Assembly (NCBI GenBank): GCA_964023205.1
Contig: OZ026842.1
Coordinates: 5,559,067 to 5,623,066 of the forward strand
From: Lutraria lutraria
Taxonomy: Eukaryota > Mollusca > Bivalvia > Venerida > Mactridae
DNA: 64,000 nt
Reading direction: 5' to 3'
Shown: positions 1 through 9,911 of the stretch, piece after piece
Layout of the letters: every line of letters begins with the position of its first letter
How positions within the stretch are numbered: position 1 is the stretch's first letter
Program-made: the position numbers and the translations under genes
Notes under the pieces: model-generated
The model's input: only the letters and a program-made list of their open reading frames with translations
What the model was told of the DNA's origin: nothing
The model's database searches: none

Positions 1-83
1 CAGTGTTATCTAGAGTTTCTTTAGGCTTTGAAAACTTTTTCATCTTAGAGAGCTCTGCTGAACCATTCAGTTCCAAGGCCATG
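1..83 (-). CDS. Partial exon of a minus-strand gene leaving the window
   Basis: On the minus strand a good pyrimidine-rich acceptor (...gtcaatttcag) is followed at 83 by a stretch open to the window edge in one frame. An ATG sits one base inside the exon (82-80) with G at +4, and the frame reads MALELNGSAELSKMKKFSKP and beyond. This looks like a first coding exon placed just after a 5'UTR intron. It could instead be an internal exon entered in phase 2. It cannot follow exon 6 of the IQ-motif gene directly, because that exon ends in phase 0, so a separate downstream gene is more likely. The peptide is Lys/Ser-rich and I do not recognise it. Confidence 0.45.
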
Positions 84-1290
84 CTGAAATTGACAAATGT
101 ATTCAAGTGAATTTTCACTACCGGACTGTTAATAATACCTACACGTAGTATACTTGAGTAATGTAGTCAGAGTCCTAAGTCTATTTTGTAAATTTTGATG
201 TTAGCTTTTAGAAAAAATACCCTTCTAAGTATTACAATGTTCCACACAAGCTGGGACATAATATCTAAAATAGTAATTTCATTAGATGAGAGTAAAAAAA
301 TGTTACGAATAAATACAGTATCCGCGACATGAAAATAAATGTCACACGTTTTCGCGATTTTTAAAGCATTTCAACAAGTTGGCATCATTGCGTTGTGGGG
401 ATAAAATTATACAATCTGTGCATTGATATTAAGAAAATATTAATATAAGTGACAAGCAAAAGCCTTATTCAAATGCTAAAATGTATTGAGAATGGACAAC
501 TGACTCACGCAGAATTCCGTTCATGTCACAGCTCGTCTTTTCTTTTCAAACGACACTGGAACAAAATTTCTTATCAACAGACGAAATCTTCACTTTTAGA
601 AACAATGTTACACTTCAGTTCGACAGTGCCATTCTAAAATATCTTCACTTGGCAGAAGAATATACATATTCTAATACTGCGCACAACCTTCTCCGTGTGC
701 CATATTGTCCTTGAATTAAGTCAGTATCATCCAGATGTTTGTGATTACGTCATCCAGACGTTTGATTACGTTCAGCACTCCAGCATGTACATCAATATTC
801 AATTAGGCTACCTAAATCGGGTGATCATTGAACAAACATGAAAGCAAGTCATATTTATTCACAGAATGTTCAAGACTGGTCAGTATAAAATAATTTGTCA
901 GTGGCGATTTCGTACTCAGGCATTTTCGTACCTCATTACGAAATAAACGTCTATATTTTCTAGATTTTTTTTTAAATTGGTCAGAACATACAATGCCTAG
1001 TGCTTGGACATTTTGTTTGTAGCATTGTTTAGTGGACCTATACTAAGTTTGTTTAAATTATGGCACTGGGGTCAAAATTAATTGGTACCACCCAGGTATA
1101 AAAATTTACATCTAGGCTTATGGAATTTGATTTCTTACCAGACTGTTTCCAGTGTATATCCCTTGTAATGCCATTAGTCAGTTTGTTCTGATATATCAGA
1201 AAATAGAAGTTGTGAAATATTTCAAGTGCAGATGTCATTTTAGATAATGATTTCTTGCCATTGTGTTTCCAGTGCATGCCTATATCAATT
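84..1290. other. Unassigned non-coding stretch
   Basis: This is the intron or upstream region of the exon at 1-83. Short open frames near 450-714 (plus) and 1053-1277 (minus) have no recognisable motif and no convincing splice sites. The minus-strand stretch 1110-1277 holds two copies of a short phrase reading HWK..GKKS, which suggests repeat debris. I see no gene here. Confidence 0.3.
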
Positions 1291-1295
1291 TGATA

Positions 1296-1560
1296 TTCAT
1301 GAACGTTTTTGACAATTCATGAATGTTTTTGACAATTCATGAATATGTATTTGATATTCATGAACTTTTTGTACAATTCATGAACTTGTTCATGAAGTGC
1401 TTCATGTTCATGAATAAATAATTGAACTTCATGAACTTTATTGTTCATGAATTTCTAATTCATGAATATGTATTTGATATTCATGAACTTTTTTACAATT
1501 CATGAACATATTCATGAAGTTCTTGAAGTTCATGAATAAATTCATGAACTTCATGAACCT
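1296..1560. repeat. TTCATGAA-rich degenerate repeat
   Basis: The palindromic word ttcatgaa or attcatgaa recurs about every 15-35 bp, in phrases such as tttgatattcatgaactttt. Related clusters occur near 2385-2530 and 21537-21700, so this is probably a dispersed AT-rich element rather than a simple local array. An open minus frame across it (1438-1620) is only a by-product of the repeat. Confidence 0.6.
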
Positions 1561-1565
1561 TTTTC

Positions 1566-1680
1566 GCAGGGGTACTTTCTCACATAAAGAGACATGGTCA
1601 GAAGCTAGGCTCGAACCCATGACCCTCTATCAGTGAGAGGTAAGTGATTTGAAGTCAGCGACCTAAATAACCACAAAATA
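1566..1680 (-). mobile_element. Head fragment of a tRNA-derived SINE
   Basis: On the minus strand this contains gggttcgagcct, a good match to the pol III B box (GGTTCRANNCC). Before it lies a Ser/Leu-tRNA-like stretch around 'gtcgctgacttcaaatcac' and 'cctctcactgat'. It matches the heads of the longer copies at 19115-19350 and 25931-26192 but lacks their body. Confidence 0.6.
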
Positions 1681-1767
1681 AACACCATAGTATTACCACA
1701 GTGAAGTATTCTTCAAAACCTTTTTGTATTCTCGAAGAATTTTCTCAATAAACCTCAATATAGTCTA

Positions 1768-1928
1768 ACCTGTGAACAAAGGCCACTCTTGGGAAAGATA
1801 AAATGAGCCTTTATTGACAGATGACCTTTATTTGGAGGTCATTTTGTTCTAAATATTCAATGGCAGAGTGTCAAAAAATAAAATCAATATAATATTCACA
1901 GGATGTCCATAATTCGGAGGTGGCCGCT
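1768..1928 (-). mobile_element. Copy of the CAGTCAAACCTGTG inverted-repeat element
   Basis: This is a decayed copy in reverse orientation. It keeps 'ctaacctgtgaacaaaggcc' at one end, the middle phrase 'tgacctttatttggaggtca' and a worn far end near 'cacaggatgtcc'. The family is described under the copy at 6341-6507. Confidence 0.55.
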
Positions 1929-1929
1929 T

Positions 1930-3520
1930 ACCATAAATATAACTACCAACTAACAAGATTTTTAAATGAATACACTGCACTCTGATCGTATGAAATCTAC
2001 AGCAATATCTTAATGTTTATACCAGAATTCTCACCATAAACAAATTATCTATTTATTAACCTATAGTTCAAGAACAGTTATGCTAATTATAAACTAATTA
2101 CGAATAAGTTCAAAGGTTTCTGTCTAAAGCATGAATGAAAATCTACCTGATGTGTGGAATTTCAACCACCAGGGTGTTCAATAAAGTCTTGGATATATTT
2201 TCAGTGGGGAATCACTCACAGTTAGATACATACCCCATCAGTCATCATGGTTGTTTTTTTACCTTGAAACAATTTGATGGATGTTCAAGCGTTTATTGCG
2301 GGTAATCAACATTTTTTCCCTGTCAGCAAAAATCTACCATTATTCTTACCTAGTAACATCATAGACCACATTTTCTAATGTTCATGAATGATAAATACAG
2401 TCATACCTATCTTAGTAAAAGGCCCCATACAAAATTATTTCAGTCTATCACATTTTAATTTACCCTTATTAAATAGTTATTCAAAGTTCATGAACTATTC
2501 ATGATGTGTACATGAAAAGTTCATGAAAAATTTCTTTTTTTTTTTATGAATTCCAATCAAAGGGTATTGCAAACATCCATTATTTTATTCTTAACCTACA
2601 TTATCTTGTCATCAGGAAAATGTCTTTAAATAATCCTTGTTTTAGCCTTTTTCAAGTATTTCCTGCATAAAAAGATGGAACTATGTTCAGGCAGTGATTG
2701 TTTAAATACCTCTACCATATGGTTTATATTCACAACTTGGCTACAGAGCAGGAGTGCATGTATATGATTAAGTTACTTAAGTATTGTAAGAATTTCTGCC
2801 ACAAATTATCACTTGAAAGTATACTCTGTTATTATAGCAGACAATTACATAAATAAAACATATTTCGGTTCATTACAAGGGAGTTTAAAGGACTTGGATC
2901 ACCATGCTAAAATAAAGCCTTGTGATTGGTCAATTTGAGGTCTGAACACAAATCAACCAATCAGAGACTTCAATTTTGAGACTGCCTTACTTTCAAATTC
3001 ACTTCCATGATCAAGAGGGACAAAGCCTTACAAAAATGACTGACTTTCAATATGTCTTCTATATTTCATCTTTAACCATTTTATTTACATTTATCATAGC
3101 TAGCTGGTCTACCATACAGGAAACAGCTGGCTAAATTTGGTACATTATACAACAGGTTTACTTGAAATTAAGACAGACCAGTACAGACATTACATTAAGA
3201 ATTATAGCAAAGTTTGAAATTAGCAATGGCTGCATGTCAATGACTCTATATTTATTTTTAAAAGGTAATCATTGTGAGTCATAGATATTACTGAGATAGA
3301 AATCAATAATAATGATTTTTTAAGTATTGATGAAAATAAAACACAGGTGAGAGGAGAATCCTCTATCAGCTATTGAAGTGACAGAAATATCAACAGTATA
3401 ATGAACACTTGTTCAGGTACAGAAATAAATAAATATCTGGTTGAAGGCAAAGCCCATCAAAACTGTGATGTTGTGATGCTGACAGCATAGAAGTCATATA
3501 TCAAGATCAATTTGATTGTA
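1930..3520. other. Repeat-poor AT-rich intergenic or intronic DNA
   Basis: I found no convincing exon on either strand. It contains a small TTCATGAA cluster at 2480-2530 and several short A/T runs. A GTAAG at 2349 on the minus strand has no open exon behind it. Confidence 0.3.
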
Positions 3521-3524
3521 ACTA

Positions 3525-3815
3525 ATCTTCAATCAATTACAACCAATCTCCAATCAATAACATTAAAATTTTAATCGATTACAACTAATTTTCAATCAAT
3601 AACAGTCAATATTCAATCAATAACAGTCAATCTTCAATCAATTACAACCACACTTCAATCAATTACAGTCAATCGTCAATCAATTACAGTCAATCTTCAA
3701 TCAGTTACAGTCAATCTTCAATCAATATCAATAATACTTCAATCAATTACAGTCAATCTTCAATCAATTACAATGGATCCTCAATCAATAACAATTAGTC
3801 TTCAATCAATAAGAA
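3525..3815. repeat. 21-bp minisatellite (cttcaatcaattacagtcaat)n
   Basis: About thirteen tandem units of roughly 21 bp, consensus cttcaatcaattacagtcaat. Units differ at a few positions (ataacagtc, acaaccacac, acaatggat). There is no spacer pattern and no coding frame worth noting. Confidence 0.8.
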
Positions 3816-5475
3816 TCCATTTTGAATTGAAAAAATCCCCCAAAAAGCAAATCTTTCAGCATACTACTTGACAAATTCTTAAAAGCATTAAAACCATTAG
3901 AAAAATATACCTAAAACGTAGACAAAAAGGTAAAAAAAATGTTTAATATCCAAATCAATGATTTTATTCCAGCACCACATTAACACACAATCTAAGACTC
4001 CACTGAGTGTCATAAAACAAAACAACAACACTAAGAGTTTAGAACAGACACCAAAACAAATCCAAAAGTCATGTGGATAGAATGGTTCTAGAATTTCTCT
4101 GTCACACTCGCAGTAATAAACTTTTCTAGTCAGTAATCAATAGAACTAACAACAAGCAGTCTGGAGACAGATGCTATTTATAGTAACATACAAATGAAAG
4201 GTGTGGATCTGTTACTATTTGTACCTGGTGAGTATATCATCATATACAACAGTAATACATGTCTGGCTAAGACAACAGGCAGACTTTATTGCAGTAATTT
4301 ATTGACTCAACATTCAACATGTGTTGTAGACATTATAAGTTGAAGATAAAACAGAACTGAAGGTAAAACAACTTTGTAGATAGTCTCTCCTATAGTCAAA
4401 GAAATCAATACATGAGTTACAGGCATACCTGATTGTAGGAATACCTGGTCATATTATTATAATTCTGAAAATAATCAGACAGTAGCTGTATGCTAGGACA
4501 AACAGACACACTTGCCTCTATTAATCAAAATATCTTTTAAGTTTAGTATTTTATAAATAACATAAGAAAATCATTACTTCATTTTATATGTGATGTTAAA
4601 AATGCCCCCCCCCCACACCTCTGCTCCAGTATTGCAAGTTAGTTCAGTATTTAAAGACTAACATTTTTAATCAGATACTTAACTAGCTGGCCTGAATTTC
4701 ATGTCCATTACATAACTGGTGTTACTGGATGTATACTGGCGTAGTTTCTTATTTTTCGGGCGTTTATGCAGTATAAACGCTCGGACGGGGTTTTGAAAAT
4801 TCTCTATTGTGGTGCACGGTCTCGGAAGGCCAATTGCATATGAAAAATAAATGCTCAATTTTTCCTACAAAAAATTAAGAGTGAATGTAACTATTGCTAC
4901 TTGTTATCAAAATCTAAAAGACACTCAAATTTTACCAAAGCTTAGCAGTCTGACTGGTTATCAAGCTTTACCCAAGAGTTAATGCCAATAGACACAGTCT
5001 GTATTGATTGTATTTATTACTGAAGTCAGAGAGGTCATTTACATGCATGCCACTGTCCTCATGCACACCAAATGTTCCCACAATACATCATTATTTTAAA
5101 TCATTGTACAAAATTCACACATAAATATGCATTAAAAACATTATCTTCAAATTACATTATTATCGTGAAGTCACAACCGCCAATTGACAGGAAGTGTCAC
5201 ATTTAAAATACCAATGATAACAAAAAACATTGATTTCAGATCCATTATCCTACAACGGTGGCAAATATTAGATAAAATTATTAATAATAGCCAACATTAA
5301 ATGAACGACAACCACACAATTATAAAACCTAAATTGGCTTAACGGAATCTAGAAATGTGGAATTCTTGAAGGAATTTAAAAGCCTCCTGATTTTCCAGGA
5401 TACAGCGACCAAATAAGGTCGTAGACACCATCAAGATAGACAGGAGAGTAAAGCTACTTTAATGTAGCTAGATCA
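3816..5475. other. Non-coding stretch, possible 3'UTR region of the IQ-motif gene
   Basis: If the terminal exon candidate at 5493-5476 is real, the 3'UTR runs leftward through this stretch. A minus-strand AATAAA lies near 5008-5013 (tttatt on the plus strand). There is a C10 run near 4606-4616. I see no other exon. Confidence 0.25.
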
Positions 5476-5493
5476 TCAGTAACTGCCATTTGT
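5476..5493 (-). CDS. Weak candidate for the terminal exon of the IQ-motif gene
   Basis: The minus strand has a strong acceptor (gaatttgtttcacag) just before 5493. Entered in phase 0, which is what exon 6 (donor at 8960) leaves, it reads five codons (TNGSY) and a stop. A second frame stays open for 12 codons but would need an unseen intervening exon. I list it because the gene must end between this area and 8960, or further left. The evidence is the acceptor and phase only. Confidence 0.25.
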   Translation of the reverse strand, partial: TNGSY

Positions 5494-6340
5494 CTGTGAA
5501 ACAAATTCAATAACTATTGATCTACCAGAAAGGCAGTTAGCTGTTTGCACTGAAGATTTAATTGAAAATAACCCATCTCTACGTATTTCCTTCCATGCTC
5601 AGAATCGATACAGAAATCCTAGTAAAAACTTGGGAGAAAAAACAGTGTCTATTATTCATGCTTCATTCATCTTCCCTGCCACTCATACAATTTGTAGTCC
5701 AATATTTACATCTAAGATCTATACATAAACAATATAATATATACAATACTGTAGATCAAATCTGAGATGACATATTAAAAGATTGACCTATATCTGATAT
5801 ACCAGACAGTTTTAATATACAGTTTTATAAAGAACACCCATACGACACGAATGCCGCCTCTGAGAGCAAAGTAAAAAAGGGGCCATAACTCCTGTGAAAA
5901 GGTCTTGATTTTAACCCGATCTTGACCTGTATTTTATTATTATAAACCTTCAGGTAAAATATGAAACCAGTCATTGAAATATCTCTTGATTTATCACTTA
6001 GAAACCAAAATTTGAACGGACGTACAGACTGAGGTAATACCACTAGCCTTTTTGCCATTTCAAATGGTGGGAGCATAACAAAATACCCCCCCCCCCCAAA
6101 AAAAAATCCCCCCAAAAAATCCATTTTCACATTGATAATATAGAATATTATACATGATAATCACCAAGAACACTGTAAGCAGCTGCTTGTATTACTTAGG
6201 AAATTCATTGACATCATGAATACTTTATTTTATGATGTTGATACATACCTCTACAAGGCATAGTATTATAAATAGTTAATTGGAACTGAAGTACACTTCC
6301 AAATTATACAAGAGAAAATAAGTTTATCCTTAAAATCAAT

Positions 6341-6507
6341 TAACAGTCAAACCTGTGTTAGCAGCCACCTCTGAATAAAGGCCACCCTGTGAATAAATGC
6401 CATTCTTCTACAAACAGTTTTTGATTATCAAGAACAAACTGAACTCCGCATAAAGGTCGCCAATTGTCTTTCCCAGAGGTGGCCTTTCTTCACAGGTTTG
6501 ATTGTAC
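6341..6507. mobile_element. MITE-like element with CAGTCAAACCTGTG ends
   Basis: A good example of a family found about twelve times here. One end reads cagtcaaacctgtgttagc and the other is its inverse, cacaggtttgattgta. The interior repeats phrases such as 'aataaaggccaccctgtgaa' and their inverse 'ggtggcctttcttcacagg', so the element is close to a self-complementary hairpin of about 165 bp with no coding capacity. The flanks suggest TA target sites, as for Tc1/mariner-derived MITEs. That assignment is inference. Confidence 0.7.
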
Positions 6508-7764
6508 AAATAAACCAATGGCTAATTCAGATATCAAGGCAAACATTCCCATCAGGTTAAGCATTATATACATTTACCATTGTCTGCTGGAGAAAATTCT
6601 TCGCTTAGTTTAATTGTTTACCCATGACAAGTACAAAATAAAATTTGAGCAATTTATGAAAATTTGAAAATCTGCTGACAAGGAAATAGTGGAAGACAAT
6701 AAATTTCAGGAATCAGGCAAAATTGCCTGTCTTTCATTTAATGATTAACATATATATCCAAATAAATGCTTCAGTCCTAATAAACACCCCGGTCTTGTTT
6801 TAACAAAAATTGGAACCTGATATTAGGATTTTATTGATCATACGATTAAACATAAACATCATAATAATAAATCAAAACAATAACGTAACATATCAATTAA
6901 ACATTCTTAGAAATATACAATTCTCAGAGGCGTTTATCTGGAAAAATATAGAAAATTATACCTTACAACTTCTAATAAAGGCCCCCAGGACTAAATATTT
7001 TCCAAAACTATTTTGCTGAATCATAAATCAGCAAATTCTTTTTAAATGGAGCTATGCAGTGCATGTTTATTCAGTTATTGGCATACATAACCTTAGAATG
7101 TGTTCATCTACTAAAGTTCAATGGATATGATTTCGAGGGATTTTCATTATTTTTACCTTAATTTAAAATTTACTCTTCGTGAGTAGAATAAATGTGGGGG
7201 AGGCTTTATTAGTCGAGGGGCTTTTAATAGGAATTTTACCATATAAACGCACACCAGTTACAGTAGTTCATCATAAAACATCTTTATCCCCCACCATACA
7301 ATGTATTTAGAGAACTCACGATAAATCAATGCCAGACATCTTTAAAAGCGGAGGGAAGGGTTATTTAGTGAAATTATTAAGTTAAACAGTCCAAACAATA
7401 AATCAAAGGAAACATTGTGTAACACACTATCGATTCTTTCCTCAATCCTATTAACGTTAGATTATCAAAGGGGGACTACTCAACCCAATACATCAAAGCG
7501 AATAAAATCTAAAACACTTCATTCAGTCTGACAATTCTACTCCATTTGAAAACTGATAATGGCAGATTTCATCCTGATTAAACAAGTAACAAAAAATCTG
7601 GTGCCATTAATTATAACAGGATCCATCAAATACTGACAAGATCAACAGACATATATCATCTTATTAATCAGTAACAATACAATTTTGATTGATTATTATA
7701 GTCCGATCTGGCCGAATTATCAGCATAAAAATTTTGAACTAATGATATAAATTATCATGTACTG
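6508..7764. other. AT-rich intronic/intergenic DNA without a recognisable gene
   Basis: Nothing convincing was found. Some short phrases resemble the 'aaggcccc' and 'tttataaacgc' pieces of the neighbouring repeats. The plus open frame at 6810-7019 is low complexity (Ile/Asn-rich) and has no start or splice context. Confidence 0.25.
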
Positions 7765-7946
7765 TACAGTCAAACCTGTGTTTATGGTCATCCCCAATAA
7801 AGGCCACCCTGTGAATGAAAGGTAATTCTGTCAAAAACTGTCATTGGCTATTTAAAAACAAAACAACCTCCAAATAAGGGCCAACTGTCAATGAAGGCCA
7901 AATTTTGTCTTTCCAAAGGGTGGCCTTTGTTCACAGGTTTGACTGG
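7765..7946. mobile_element. Copy of the CAGTCAAACCTGTG element
   Basis: Full-length forward copy: acagtcaaacctgtgtttat at the left, cacaggtttgactgg at the right, and the two 'aaaggcca' phrases between. Confidence 0.7.
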
Positions 7947-8124
7947 ATTAGCAAGCATCTCAATATAGAATTTTATGACTGAAGGATAAAATTAAGTTAA
8001 CAAAATATTCTTTGGCAAATATTTTGATTAGAATTATGATTTAACATCGTGAGATTATTATCTTATATTGCTGCCATTTCATTGGTCAAATCTAAGACAT
8101 TGTCTGGAAACAATCAAACAGATA

Positions 8125-8281
8125 CAGACAAAACCTGTGAACAAACGCCACCCTTGGGAAAGAAATAATGTGACCTTTATTGACAGGTGGTCTTTATTAA
8201 GATTGTTTTTTATAAATAATCAATGAAAATTTTAAAGTCGCCTTTCATCAGAGGTGGCCGATAACACAGGATTGACTGTAC
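8125..8281. mobile_element. Copy of the CAGTCAAACCTGTG element (reverse)
   Basis: Begins acagacaaaacctgtgaaca and ends cacaggattgactgtac. The middle phrase 'tgacctttattgacaggtgg' is in reverse order relative to the copy at 7765-7946. The two copies sit only about 180 bp apart. Confidence 0.65.
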
Positions 8282-8464
8282 TTGAAAGTTCAGCTGCCTA
8301 AAAATTAACTTATTCCTCAGTTATTCCTTGGTTAGATGAGAGTTTATTGGTACAACAATTTATTTATTTGGGTTTAAAGCATTTGTACAAAAGAATTCTG
8401 TTAATACAGCGGCCGATTCACCTAACAAATTTTCCATGATGGTATTCTAACCAGTACTAACTTA

Positions 8465-8625
8465 CCCCTCCACAAGGAACTGGTAACTCTCCTCATGTGG
8501 ATGAAACATCATTATTGTTGTCAAATTTCCATTGAAGGATATGCCCGCTGACATTGGGAATCAAACCCGGATGGCCAGGTAACAAATCCAGAACACTTAC
8601 CAATGACCATCACCGCGGTGGTACA
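8465..8625 (-). mobile_element. tRNA-like SINE fragment
   Basis: The minus strand reads 'tggtcattggtaagtgtt' (A-box-like), then 'ccgggtttgattccc' (B-box-like), then a tail containing 'ggagagttaccagttccttg'. It is not a working tRNA because the arms do not pair and the A-B spacing is irregular. Confidence 0.5.
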
Positions 8626-8656
8626 ACAACTACTAATGTGATATCAAATGAGGGCA

Positions 8657-8936
8657 GGGCCGGTATTCAATAAACATCTTAAGTGATTTTTTAATTTAAG
8701 TTATATTTTTCCTTAAATTCGACTTTTTCCTTAACTCTTTTGTACTAATATAAAGGAGGAAATCACAATAATATGATTTTATCTTTGTTCTAAAGATGCC
8801 AATTATGAAAATGATAATTCATTTTGACACTTTTGATGACTGGTTCACAAACTTTTACCATGAAAAAAAATACACTTAAGTAAAAATTTTGACTTAAGTT
8901 AAAGAAAATCTTAAGATGCTTTGTGAATACGGACTC
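8657..8936 (+). mobile_element. MITE, copy A of a 280-bp family
   Basis: Element of about 280 bp starting gggccggtattcaataaac and ending near 'tttgtgaatacggactc'. Its ends carry subterminal 'cttaagt' words in inverted orientation. By eye it is about 95% identical, in reverse complement, to 15734-16014. Its right edge lies only about 20 bp from the splice donor of exon 6 of the IQ-motif gene (8959-8954), so it sits just inside that intron. Confidence 0.8.
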
Positions 8937-8959
8937 AGTACATGTAATTGTTTACTTAC

Positions 8960-9911
8960 TTCTTGTATTCTTTGAGCCTCCTCACTTGCTGCTTTGAGTT
9001 TTGCTTCTAGTGAATTCCAGTCCATATCTGGTAGAGCAGTCTCTATGTTATACACATCAAAAGCATCTTCCTGTTCTGTGTCTGAGTTACTGCCCTTTGA
9101 ATCAACCATAGTGTCAGAGTTACTTTCCTTGGGTATATGTGAATTGGGATTCATCTCTGAGTGAATACTGGCACTATTTGTATTAATATCACAGCTAGAT
9201 TTCTGAGATTCTGAAATATTTTTATCACAACTAACAGGATTACTTCCCTTGGAATTTATATCCACACCAGAATTATCTCCCTTAGAATTAATTCCACTGT
9301 CAGGTATAGTTTCACAAGTATTTTCATGACGTACACTGTCCTCATTCCAGCATTGTTTTCTACTAAACCCAAGACTTGTATTGTTTGATGTAGGTGACAT
9401 CACCTCAGAAGACATACTGTCACTGCGATCTCCTCCAGATGCTAAAGACTGATGTTTGTCTGTCTGATCTAAGTGCATATGAAGATTAAATGGAAGAATA
9501 TTTGCATCCAATTTCTTTAATTCAACAAACAGTTTAGCCTGAGATAGGAGACTGTTTTTCCTCTGTTGCCGTGGTGACAGATTATTAGAATGAATAAGTT
9601 TCACATTTGAAGTCTGCAACTCTTGTATTGGTTGATCTGTCATAAAATTATCAACAAGTGGTTCAGTAGTTAGTGGATTAACCATGCATGCACTATCAAT
9701 TACATTAATATCATTATTGGTTTTATCTGCTAAATTATTATCAGCATCTCCTGCTTCATTGAATACATTATTAAATGGATTTGACCTTTTCGCAATGTTC
9801 TGCTCTGTGTCCGTTAGAATTTCTTTGTCTACATCACCATGGTTACCATTATTTTTATCAATATTTTTAGATTTCTGTCGGTCAAAATATGATCGCCAAG
9901 CTCTTTGGATT
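8960..9911 (-). CDS. IQ-motif gene, exon 6 (large exon)
   Basis: The acceptor ...ttttttttcag precedes 9911 and the donor CAAGAA|GTAAGT follows 8960. The exon enters with one base completing a Thr codon, so the IQ motif starts in exon 5 (KVIT) and continues here (IQRAWRSYFDRQK). The remaining 317 codons are rich in Ser, Asn and Asp, with recurrent 'SKGSN/SKGDN' phrases and one more conserved-looking stretch, RKNSLLSQAKLFVELKKLDA. The C terminus is predicted helical (SLEAKLKAASEEAQRIQE). If the intron were retained, reading would continue 23 codons into intron and MITE sequence before a stop at about 8894. Confidence 0.8.

Noticed and set aside
5825..6130. Minus frame beginning MKMDFLGGFFFGGGGYF
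   Set aside because: The Gly/Phe block is a translated C-run/A-run, and the rest has no similarity or gene context that I can see.
8894..8959. The exon 6 frame continued to its own stop (23 more codons) as the true C terminus
   Set aside because: A consensus GTAAGT at 8959 and the start of a MITE about 20 bp further make an intron more likely. Intron retention cannot be excluded.
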